Positions 4,830 through 10,141 of a DNA stretch of 10,141 bases are shown one piece after another. How positions within the stretch are numbered: position 1 is the stretch's first letter; every line of letters starts with the position of its first letter. The notes under the pieces were generated by a model. The model ran no database searches. It was not told where the DNA came from and saw only the letters and a program-made list of their open reading frames with translations. This DNA is from Nitrospiraceae bacterium (GTDB taxonomy: Bacteria > Nitrospirota > Thermodesulfovibrionia > Thermodesulfovibrionales > Dissulfurispiraceae), in NCBI GenBank assembly GCA_003170655.1, contig PMYY01000176.1, positions 1 through 10,141 on the forward strand. Reading direction: 5' to 3'. Both the position numbers and the translations under genes were made by a program.

Positions 4830-5287
4830 AGTGCGATTTCGAAAATAAAGTCTATCTCAACAGGAGAGTTCAGGGGAAGAGAATAAACACCTACTGCCGC
4901 ACGTGCATGCCGTCCGGCTTCGCCGAAGATTTCGAATAGCAGGTCCGAAGCGCCGTTGAGGACTTTCGGCTGGTCGGTGAAGTCTGCCGCCGATGCGACA
5001 TAGCCATTGAGCTTGACGCACTTGCTGATCTTCCCAAGATCGCCTGCCGCAACATTAAGAACTGAAAGGGCGTTGACCACTACCTGCCTGGCGTCTTCTC
5101 TGGCCTCGTCGAGTGAAACGGCTTCTCCCACCCTTCCGGTCCTTACCAGCTTGCCGTTTCGGAGAGGAAGTACTCCGCTCATGAAAATAAGATTGCCAGA
5201 CCGGACGTATGGGAGATACGACCCCAACGGTTTCGGAGTCTCGGCTAGCGAAATGCCTAGTTCGTTCAATCTTTCATTGATAGTCAT
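4826..5287 (-). CDS. RidA/YjgF/UK114 family protein
   Basis: This 153-aa protein belongs to the RidA superfamily, whose best-known members hydrolyse reactive enamine/imine intermediates made by PLP enzymes. Diagnostic stretches are RLNELGISLAETPKP, PYVRSGNLIFMSGVLPL, ADFTDQPKVLNGASDLL and the near-C-terminal FGEAGRHARAAVGV. The last contains R129, in the place of the substrate-binding Arg of active RidA proteins, followed by LPLNSPVEIDF. At about 150 aa, with the DFTDQPKVLNGASDL insert, it fits the longer YjgF_like_1 subgroup rather than E. coli RidA (128 aa). The exact substrate is therefore unclear. The start ATG lacks a Shine-Dalgarno but has a strong promoter (TTGTCA-17-TATAAT) placed so that the leader is only about 5 nt. 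Confidence 0.92.
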   Translation of the reverse strand: MTINERLNELGISLAETPKPLGSYLPYVRSGNLIFMSGVLPLRNGKLVRTGRVGEAVSLDEAREDARQVVVNALSVLNVAAGDLGKISKCVKLNGYVASAADFTDQPKVLNGASDLLFEIFGEAGRHARAAVGVYSLPLNSPVEIDFIFEIAL

Positions 5288-5298
5288 ATACGAGGGAT

Positions 5299-5327
5299 AT
5301 TATATTCTAAAAAAAGAAGATTGACAA
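5299..5327 (-). promoter_or_regulatory. Strong sigma-70-like promoter of the RidA-family gene
   Basis: Read on the minus strand, TTGTCA (5322-5327), a 17-bp spacer and a perfect TATAAT (5299-5304) form a near-consensus promoter (11/12). The start codon is 11 nt past the -10, so the leader would be around 5 nt. Its -35 lies inside TTGACAA, which also gives a perfect -35 on the + strand. Confidence 0.6.
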
Positions 5328-5349
5328 GAACGCTGTCCGGCTGTAGTGT
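5321..5349 (+). promoter_or_regulatory. Candidate promoter of the uracil-DNA glycosylase gene
   Basis: A perfect -35 TTGACA (5321-5326) is followed after 17 bp by a weak -10, TAGTGT (5344-5349). The start codon is at 5373 with GGAGG at 5363-5367. The -35 physically overlaps the divergent RidA -35. Confidence 0.35.
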
Positions 5350-5372
5350 ATTAATTTGCAACGGAGGAACTA

Positions 5373-5939
5373 ATGGACAAGAGAACGAAACTGGCGGAGA
5401 TCGCCGAAGAAATAAGGAAGTGCAGAAAGTGCAAGGCTGGAAAGAGCGGTTTGTCCGTGCCGGGTGAGGGGAATCCGGATGCCGACATCATGTTTGTGGG
5501 AGAGGCGCCCGGAAAGGAAGAGGCAAAGTGCGGCCGGCCTTTCATCGGTCGGTCAGGCAAACTGCTCAGGTCTGCCATAACCGGAATCGGCCTTAAGGAA
5601 GAAGATGTATTTATCACGAGCCCTGTGAAGTATCTGCCGGACCGGGGCACGCCGACCGATGAAGACATTTTTCATGGCCAGGTGCATTTATTCAGACAGC
5701 TTGAGGTAATCAGCCCCAAAATAATTGTGCTGCTCGGTAACACGGCCTGCGTGGCTGTTCTAGGCAACAAAACAGCCGTCACTAGAGAACATGGAAAAGT
5801 TATTGAGAAGGACGGCATGAAGTGCCTGATCACCTTTCATCCCGCCGCTGCAATTCGTTTCCAGAAATTCAAAGGAAGTTTTCTCGAAGACTTTGGTGTT
5901 CTGCGAAGAATGTTGCAGGATGTACCAACAAAAAGATAA
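5373..5939 (+). CDS. Type 4-like uracil-DNA glycosylase with incomplete Fe-S cysteine set
   Basis: This 188-aa base-excision repair enzyme would remove uracil from DNA. Motif 1 is FVGEAPGKEEAKCGRPFIGR (41-60) with GEAPG at 43-47. The second catalytic motif is FHPAAAIR (155-162), matching the HPxxxxR of family 4 enzymes. The N-terminus has CRKC (C17, C20), the first two ligands of the family's 4Fe-4S cluster. The usual third ligand, in a VxNxVKCRPP-like segment, is replaced by SPVKYLPD (Y87). The usual fourth, in EIxxCxPYL, is replaced by DIFHGQVHL (G102 at the Cys position). Remaining cysteines are C53, C126 and C151, not in the expected places. Either the cluster is lost or re-ligated, or this is a distinct subgroup. 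GGAGG 5 nt before the ATG supports the start. It converges with ybgC, the two stops being 7 nt apart. Confidence 0.9.
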   Translation: MDKRTKLAEIAEEIRKCRKCKAGKSGLSVPGEGNPDADIMFVGEAPGKEEAKCGRPFIGRSGKLLRSAITGIGLKEEDVFITSPVKYLPDRGTPTDEDIFHGQVHLFRQLEVISPKIIVLLGNTACVAVLGNKTAVTREHGKVIEKDGMKCLITFHPAAAIRFQKFKGSFLEDFGVLRRMLQDVPTKR

Positions 5940-5946
5940 GCTAGAT

Positions 5947-6342
5947 CTACTTGACAGCGCTCCGTATCGATGTGAAACTTTCAGGCAGCCGCCTGGGCCT
6001 TCCATCCGCGTCAATGCATGCAAAGGTGAGTAGCGCCTCGACCAGAATGGAACTCTCCCTGAGGATGCTGTTCTTTATCGTCATGCTCGCATTGCGGACC
6101 TCCTGTACTTCAGTGGTTACTTCAATAGTCTCACCAAGCCGGGCGGGCCGCTTATAGTGGATGTCCACATGTGTCACTACGAAGAAATTACCATGGTGAT
6201 GATATTCGGCAACGTTGATGCCGTGTTCCGCCAGGAACTCTGTTCTTGCCCGCTCCATGTAGCGCAGGTAGTTAGCATAATAGACGACGCCCCCTGCATC
6301 GGTATCTTCATAATAAATTTTCACTTTAATACTGTGGTGCAT
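5947..6342 (-). CDS. YbgC/FadM-family acyl-CoA thioesterase
   Basis: This 131-aa hot-dog-fold (4HBT) thioesterase hydrolyses acyl-CoA or acyl-ACP in the cytoplasm. The N-terminal signature YYEDTDAGGVVYYANYLRYMERARTEF (about 10-36) contains D15, matching the catalytic Asp of YbgC. A mid-protein strand pattern THVDIHYKRPARLGETIEV (about 57-75) is also typical. The length is normal for the family. In many Gram-negatives ybgC lies next to tolQRAB-pal; here none of those genes is present, so the Tol-Pal link cannot be argued from context. AAAGGA lies 6 nt before the ATG, and TTCATA-17-TATAAT is found upstream, between it and the LysR gene, so it probably has its own promoter. Confidence 0.93.
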   Translation of the reverse strand: MHHSIKVKIYYEDTDAGGVVYYANYLRYMERARTEFLAEHGINVAEYHHHGNFFVVTHVDIHYKRPARLGETIEVTTEVQEVRNASMTIKNSILRESSILVEALLTFACIDADGRPRRLPESFTSIRSAVK

Positions 6343-6381
6343 AATTATCCTTTCCGAGATGATGGTGAAAAGCCCTGTGGT

Positions 6382-6410
6382 ATTATATCCGGAACGGGGC
6401 CCGATATGAA
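6382..6410 (-). promoter_or_regulatory. Candidate promoter of the ybgC-type gene
   Basis: Read on the minus strand, TTCATA (6405-6410) and a perfect TATAAT (6382-6387) are spaced by 17 bp. They lie within the 84-bp gap after the LysR gene. The leader would be about 33 nt with AAAGGA close to the ATG. Confidence 0.5.
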
Positions 6411-6426
6411 ATCAAATCTTCTTGAT

Positions 6427-7314
6427 TCAAGCATCATGAAACATCCCCAACAATTTCAGGAACTCCTTTGCGGGCCTCGATAGGAATTTGTCTTTAATGT
6501 AGACGACCCCAAGGGTTCTTGAAAGGGTAGCGTCGGTTATCTTAGCCTTCATAAGAACACCGCTTTTCACTTCGGCTTCAACCGCTTTATCGGGCAGGAT
6601 GGAAATCCCAAGCCCCGACTTTACAAGGCTTTTAATCGTCTCGATATAGGCGACTTCCATTGTGACGTTAGCATGGAGTCGCCTGCTCCGGTAAGCATCA
6701 TCGATTAACTTCCTTGTCTCGGTTACCGCGTCTGGAAGGATCATACCGTATTGTATCGTATCTCTAAGCCTGACGACCTTCAGAAACCCAAGTGGGTGTT
6801 TATTCGGGAATACAACAGACATCGGGTCGCTCCAAATTGGGTTCGAAATCATATGATGCGGCACTTTCTGCAGCGTTATTACCCCGAGGTCGATGAGGTT
6901 TTTGTTAACCATTTCGAGGGTAGTCTCGGAACGGTGGCATCTGAGTTTGAGGTCCACTTTCGGGAAAGCGGTTATATAGGATTTGAGTACGGTGGGAAGC
7001 CGGTGAATGCTGATGTGATCGCTGGTGCCAATAATGAGCTCCCCGGCGCATTCCAGTGACATGCCCTTTATAGCAGTCTTAGCCTCCTGCACCCCGCGCA
7101 AAATCTTTTCCGCATGTGAATAGAGCAAAGCGCCTGCCTTGGTAAGGAAGAGTTTCTTGCCTATCCTGTCGAAGAGTCTTTCGCCGAGTTCGTCTTCGAG
7201 CGACCTGATTTGTTTGCTGACTGCAGGCTGGGTGAGAAGGAGTTCCTCAGCCGCGCGGCTAACGCTCCCTGTCTCGGATACCTTCTTAAAGTAGGATAAC
7301 TGATAGAAGTTCAT
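6427..7314 (-). CDS. LysR-type transcriptional regulator, divergent from leuCD
   Basis: This is a 295-aa one-component regulator of normal family length. The N-terminal winged helix-turn-helix (about 3-62) reads GSVSRAAEELLLTQPAVSKQIRSLEDELGERLF, the textbook LysR signature. The rest (about 90-290) is the periplasmic-binding-protein-like effector domain, with GELIIGTSDHISIHRLP, DLGVITL and VKSGLGISILPDKAV. The gene is divergent from leuC with a 116-bp gap holding a T-N11-A palindrome, so autoregulation and control of leuCD are likely. The co-inducer would be expected to be a substrate or product of the pathway, as for other regulators of this layout, but cannot be read from sequence. The start ATG at 7314 has no clear Shine-Dalgarno and TATAAT is 16 nt upstream, giving a short leader. 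ybgC follows 84 bp downstream with its own promoter. Confidence 0.95.
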   Translation of the reverse strand: MNFYQLSYFKKVSETGSVSRAAEELLLTQPAVSKQIRSLEDELGERLFDRIGKKLFLTKAGALLYSHAEKILRGVQEAKTAIKGMSLECAGELIIGTSDHISIHRLPTVLKSYITAFPKVDLKLRCHRSETTLEMVNKNLIDLGVITLQKVPHHMISNPIWSDPMSVVFPNKHPLGFLKVVRLRDTIQYGMILPDAVTETRKLIDDAYRSRRLHANVTMEVAYIETIKSLVKSGLGISILPDKAVEAEVKSGVLMKAKITDATLSRTLGVVYIKDKFLSRPAKEFLKLLGMFHDA

Positions 7315-7330
7315 ACTTAAAGTTATGGTT

Positions 7331-7336
7331 ATTATA
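7331..7336 (-). promoter_or_regulatory. -10 box of the LysR gene
   Basis: The minus-strand hexamer is TATAAT, 16 nt before the ATG. The -35 zone at normal spacing (around 7353-7360) has no good match and lies inside the LysR-type palindrome at 7349-7363, as expected for negative autoregulation. Confidence 0.45.
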
Positions 7337-7348
7337 AATTTAATGAAT

Positions 7349-7363
7349 TTAACTAATGGTTAA
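7349..7363. promoter_or_regulatory. LysR-type binding palindrome in the divergent promoter region
   Basis: TTAAC-TAATG-GTTAA is a perfect 5-bp inverted repeat containing the T-N11-A pattern of LysR-type recognition sites. It lies between the divergent lysR-type gene and leuC. It covers the -35 region of the regulator's promoter and also the predicted leuC -35. The sequence around it is very AT-rich, so the palindrome could partly be composition-driven, but its position is what a LysR site should have. Confidence 0.55.
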
Positions 7364-7377
7364 TTTTATGATATTCT
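7349..7377 (+). promoter_or_regulatory. Candidate leuCD promoter
   Basis: TTAACT (7349-7354), a 17-bp spacer and an extended -10 TG-A-TATTCT (hexamer 7372-7377) precede leuC. A second -10-like TATAAA is at 7385-7390. The weak -35 overlaps the LysR-type palindrome, which suggests regulator-dependent expression. Confidence 0.35.
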
Positions 7378-7430
7378 AAATTAATATAAAGAGCAAGATT
7401 TATTATCTTATTGAACGGAAGGTGAAGAAG

Positions 7431-8726
7431 ATGACGATGACATTGGCGGAGAAGATTTTCATGTCGCATTTGAAGGACGAACCGTTTCCCGGCACTAAGG
7501 TGCTGAATATCGACGCGGTCCTGTGTCACGAGATAACCACCCCGGTTGCAATTAACGATCTAGTCGCGCGTGGAAAGGACAGGGTCTTCGATCCGGAGAA
7601 GATAAAGGTCGTCATCGACCATGTATCGCCTGCGAAGGACACCAAAACTGCTATACAGGGCAAGATCATGAGGGATTGGGCACGCAGGCACAATATCCGT
7701 GATTTTTTCGATATCGGCAGAAATGGCGTCTGTCATGCTATCTTTCCTGAAAAAGGATACATACGTCCGGGCTATACCGTGATCATGGGCGACTCTCATA
7801 CCTGTACACACGGCGCTTTCGGTGCTTTTGCAGCCGGGGTCGGCACCACTGATCTTGAGGTCGGCATATTGAAGGGAGTATGCAGCTTCAGGGCACCAGA
7901 AACGATCAGGGTAAACATCAACGGCAAGCTGCCGGACGGCGTCTACGCCAAGGATATCATCCTGAAGGTCATCAAGACACTCACGGTTAAAGGGGCGACA
8001 GACTGCGTGATTGAATTCCGGGGTGATGTCGTCAAGGGGATGTCGATGGAAAGCAGGATGACGCTCTGCAACATGGCGATAGAAGCAGGAGGCACATCCG
8101 GGATATGTATGCCGGATGAGACCACGGTAGGTTATCTGTGGCCCTTTATTTCTTCGGATTATAAAGACAAGAGTGCAGCACTCGCGGACTTCAAAAAATG
8201 GTGGTCCGATGAAGGGTGCAAGTATGTAAAAGTGCTGGACATCGATGTTTCTACTATGCAACCTCAGGTGACTTACGGATACAAGCCTGATGAAGTGAAG
8301 GATATCTCTGAAATGGAAGGTACACCCGTAGACCAGATCTATATCGGGTCATGCACCAACGGCAGGATAGAGGACCTTCGCGTTGCCGCTGCATACTTGA
8401 AAGGCAGGCGGATATCGCCACTTGTTAGAGGAGTCGTATCCCCAGCTACTCCGCGGATATTCAGACAGGCCGACGAAGAAGGCCTCATAAAGATATTTAT
8501 GGATTCAGGTTTCTGTGTCACAAACCCGACCTGCGGCGCTTGTCTGGGAATGTCCAACGGTGTTCTTGCACCGGGTGAGGTCTGCGCATCCACCACGAAT
8601 CGTAATTTTACGGGCAGGATGGGGAAGGGCGGAATGGTCCATCTGCTGAGTCCTGCTGTTGCGGCGGTTACAGCGATCGTAGGAAAAATAGCCGACCCGA
8701 GAAAATTCAAAAAGGAGACAATCTAA
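7431..8726 (+). CDS. 3-isopropylmalate/homoaconitate-type dehydratase large subunit
   Basis: This 431-aa Fe-S dehydratase large subunit belongs to the aconitase superfamily, in the LeuC/HacA class that works with a separate small subunit. Its usual reaction is isomerisation of 2- to 3-isopropylmalate in leucine synthesis. The 4Fe-4S ligands are visible as C308 in YIGSCTNGRIEDL and C368/C371 in NPTCGACLGMSNG. Other signatures are VIMGDSHTCTHGAFGAFAAG, GTTDLEVG and the late STTNRNFTGRMG. The length (about 420-430 aa) fits the archaeal-type class rather than the ~465-aa E. coli type. ATG 7431 is chosen because GGAAGG (7417-7422) is 8 nt upstream; GTG 7422 would overlap that site. Its TAA overlaps the leuD ATG by one base, so the two are translationally coupled. 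Substrate could be isopropylmalate, homoaconitate, a methylated malate or citrate; the small subunit's loop leaves this open. Confidence 0.92.
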   Translation: MTMTLAEKIFMSHLKDEPFPGTKVLNIDAVLCHEITTPVAINDLVARGKDRVFDPEKIKVVIDHVSPAKDTKTAIQGKIMRDWARRHNIRDFFDIGRNGVCHAIFPEKGYIRPGYTVIMGDSHTCTHGAFGAFAAGVGTTDLEVGILKGVCSFRAPETIRVNINGKLPDGVYAKDIILKVIKTLTVKGATDCVIEFRGDVVKGMSMESRMTLCNMAIEAGGTSGICMPDETTVGYLWPFISSDYKDKSAALADFKKWWSDEGCKYVKVLDIDVSTMQPQVTYGYKPDEVKDISEMEGTPVDQIYIGSCTNGRIEDLRVAAAYLKGRRISPLVRGVVSPATPRIFRQADEEGLIKIFMDSGFCVTNPTCGACLGMSNGVLAPGEVCASTTNRNFTGRMGKGGMVHLLSPAVAAVTAIVGKIADPRKFKKETI

Positions 8727-9250
8727 TGAAAACTTACGGAGGGAAAGTCCTTTTCCTTGACAGATCCGATATCAATACCGACGAGATAATACCTGCAAAA
8801 TATCTTACGGAGATTTCAAAGGAAGCCTTGAAACCGCATATGCTCGAAGACTTTAAGTTTGAAGGTTTCAACCCGCAAGACCAGTCTTTATCTGAAGCGA
8901 AGGTGATCGTTACGCGGTCCAATTTCGGATGCGGTTCTTCGCGCGAACACGCTCCGTGGGTATTCGAAGTGAATGACATCAACGTTGTCATCGCCTCCAG
9001 CTTTGCCCGCATATTCAGGCAGAACATGTTTAACTGCGGCATGCTGGCTATTGAACTCTCTGAGAAAGCGATCGATGAACTTTTTGCTCATCGGGGTGCG
9101 GATGCATTGATCTCGATAGATTTTGATAACGATAAATTGACGATGACTTCATCCAGGAGTTCGAAGACTTTCGATTATCAGATCGCGGAATTCGACAAGG
9201 CGTTGGTCAAGGCAGGGGGCTGGGTGGAGTTCGCGGATTTAAAATATTAA
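8726..9250 (+). CDS. 3-isopropylmalate/homoaconitate-type dehydratase small subunit
   Basis: This 174-aa partner of the preceding large subunit forms the mobile swivelling domain that supplies substrate-binding residues. Family motifs are INTDEIIPAKYL (16-27), SNFGCGSSREHAPW and ASSFARIFRQNMFNCG. The specificity loop after P23 reads A-K-Y-L-T-E (24-29). Characterised isopropylmalate isomerases of this class carry YLRT and homoaconitases YLV-type loops, so T28 in place of Arg or Val makes the substrate uncertain. The length (~165-175 aa) fits the archaeal-type/short LeuD class. AAAGGAG at 8711-8717 and the TAATG overlap with leuC support the start. No leuA or leuB is visible downstream, so a role in leucine synthesis is not confirmed by context. 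Confidence 0.92.
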   Translation: MKTYGGKVLFLDRSDINTDEIIPAKYLTEISKEALKPHMLEDFKFEGFNPQDQSLSEAKVIVTRSNFGCGSSREHAPWVFEVNDINVVIASSFARIFRQNMFNCGMLAIELSEKAIDELFAHRGADALISIDFDNDKLTMTSSRSSKTFDYQIAEFDKALVKAGGWVEFADLKY

Positions 9251-9295
9251 CAGTCGATTGTGAAGCTTCAAACAGGTATTCTCGGTCCTCTTTTT

Positions 9296-10141
9296 CTATG
9301 CTTTATATCCTGCGGCCTTTTTGATTATGCTCTTGATCAGGTCCTTGAATACGAAATAATGTGACGGGATAAGGCTGTACCAGTAGATGATTCCCCATAA
9401 ACCTTTGGGCGTGAAATAGGCGGTTACTACCAGTTCTGTCCCTTGAATAGTGAATTCAAGCCAGGCGCGGCCCGGTAGCTTCATCTGGGCCTCAAGCAAG
9501 AGTCTGTGGTTTTCCTGCAGGTCCGCCACCTCCCAGAAATCGAGCTTGTCGCCGATCCGAAGGTCGCTCTCGGCCCGGCGGCCCCTCGTCATGCCGTAAC
9601 CGCCTACGAGTTTGTCGACCAGCCCCCGGACCTTCCAGAGAAAACCGAAGGTGAACCAGCCTGTCTTGCCCCCGATCGACTTTACAGCCTTAAAGACGAC
9701 CGAAGGATCGAGCGCGCCAAAAGAACCACGAGTTTCGTCCCTGTATCTGGCGGTTGCGCTTTCATCCACTTCCGTAACATCACAGATCTCTCCGGCACTG
9801 CTGTCGCACCAGCGGCTGACCACCTGGTCGGTCTCGACCTTAATGAAGGCTCTGCGCACAGCCTCGTCAAAGGGTTCGGGAGTTATAGACGGAAAGCAGG
9901 TCTGAGGTGCTTCAGAGTCTATTACATGTCCGGAGCGGATGCCCGCAACCATGACCGACGCAATACGGTATGGAATTGAAGTGAAGAGACTGAGCCAATA
10001 TGCAGACAGTCGCGGAAAATCAAAAGGGATGGAGACCATGGGCTTTTGCACGCCCATTCTATGTCCCATGATCTCTATCATCTCACGAAAGGTGAGAGGA
10101 GGGGACCCGATGTCGATGACCGAGCTGCAGTCGAATGTCAG
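9296..10141 (-). CDS. SDR-type NAD(P)-binding oxidoreductase with C-terminal DUF2867 (N-terminus outside window)
   Basis: The reading frame is open to the right edge, so this is the C-terminal ~281 residues of a longer protein. The ATG at 10081 is internal. Codons beyond it give SSVIDIGSPPLTFREMIEIMG, a typical segment of atypical SDR/NAD-dependent epimerase-like proteins. The C-terminal ~150 residues match my recollection of DUF2867: the order is DPSVVFKAVKSIGGKTGWF, SDLRIGDKLDFWEV, EAQMKLPGRAWLEF and a final GLWGIIYWYSLIPSHYFVF helix. E. coli YbjT has this same fusion. The Rossmann glycine motif must lie outside the window. Substrate is unknown. It converges with leuD, leaving 45 bp between stops, without a clear terminator. 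Confidence 0.87.
   Translation of the reverse strand: MTFDCSSVIDIGSPPLTFREMIEIMGHRMGVQKPMVSIPFDFPRLSAYWLSLFTSIPYRIASVMVAGIRSGHVIDSEAPQTCFPSITPEPFDEAVRRAFIKVETDQVVSRWCDSSAGEICDVTEVDESATARYRDETRGSFGALDPSVVFKAVKSIGGKTGWFTFGFLWKVRGLVDKLVGGYGMTRGRRAESDLRIGDKLDFWEVADLQENHRLLLEAQMKLPGRAWLEFTIQGTELVVTAYFTPKGLWGIIYWYSLIPSHYFVFKDLIKSIIKKAAGYKA

Noticed and set aside
7422..7430. GTG at 7422 as the leuC start
   Set aside because: It overlaps the likely Shine-Dalgarno GGAAGG (7417-7422). ATG 7431 is 8 nt from that site and gives the usual N-terminus for the family.
7560..8261. Long antisense open frame (233 codons, minus strand) inside leuC
   Set aside because: It is fully covered by leuC, whose Fe-S and aconitase motifs are unmistakable. 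The antisense translation has no recognisable domain or ribosome binding site.
9261..9270. Palindrome TGAAGCTTCA between leuD and the SDR gene as a terminator
   Set aside because: There is no loop and no T-run follows it directly. A 10-bp palindrome is not enough to call a terminator or an operator.
9506..9979. + strand open frame (157 codons) opposite the SDR/DUF2867 gene
   Set aside because: The minus-strand frame has DUF2867 motifs and continues to the window edge; the + strand translation is unrecognisable.
10079..10081. ATG at 10081 as the true start of the SDR/DUF2867 gene
   Set aside because: The frame stays open upstream to the window edge and encodes SDR-like residues (VIDIGSPPLTFREM), so this Met is internal.
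1..10141. Defence, phage, transposon or CRISPR system
   Set aside because: No repeats-spacers, transposase, integrase, toxin-antitoxin pair or nuclease-helicase set is visible. The gene content is housekeeping and redox-related.

Overview
The window looks like ordinary chromosomal DNA from a Gram-negative, probably anaerobic or microaerophilic bacterium. GC content is near 50% by eye. Hints on lineage are a secreted triheme c7-type cytochrome, a DUF3786 protein, a PepSY-like secreted protein, a split aconitase-superfamily pair (leuC/leuD type) and a type 4 uracil-DNA glycosylase. Together they fit Nitrospirota (Thermodesulfovibrio-like) or Desulfobacterota/Geobacter-like genomes. The taxonomy is inference. 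No rRNA, tRNA, CRISPR array, insertion sequence or phage gene was seen.

Left part (1-2900), + strand: a short decayed-looking stretch carries a rubrerythrin-like peptide remnant. It is followed by a membrane histidine kinase with no response regulator visible, then a two-gene unit for a 79-aa secreted protein and a secreted triheme cytochrome c, then a secreted PepSY-like protein. The direct repeats TTCACAATT / TTCATAAT / TTCACAATT sit about one and two helical turns apart just upstream of the cytochrome unit. They are a plausible response-regulator operator, so the kinase may control this periplasmic redox unit.

Middle part (2900-6342): a minus-strand pair (Smr-domain protein then DUF3786 protein), a + strand conserved hypothetical, a minus-strand RidA-family protein whose stop codon shares a CTAG palindrome with the hypothetical's stop, a divergent + strand uracil-DNA glycosylase, and a minus-strand YbgC-type thioesterase. 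The glycosylase lacks two of the four cysteines expected to hold the 4Fe-4S cluster of its family. The RidA/UDG divergent promoters appear to share one -35 segment.

Right part (6343-10141): a LysR-type regulator is divergent from a tightly coupled leuC-leuD pair. A perfect TTAAC-N5-GTTAA site (containing T-N11-A) lies between them and overlaps both predicted promoters. This is the classic layout of a LysR regulator controlling its divergent operon and itself. The small subunit has YLTE where isopropylmalate isomerases carry YLRT, so the true substrate is uncertain. The window ends inside a minus-strand SDR-type oxidoreductase with a C-terminal DUF2867 domain.

Several genes have a TATAAT-like box only a few bases before an ATG that has no Shine-Dalgarno sequence. 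This suggests that leaderless or very short-leader transcripts may be common here.
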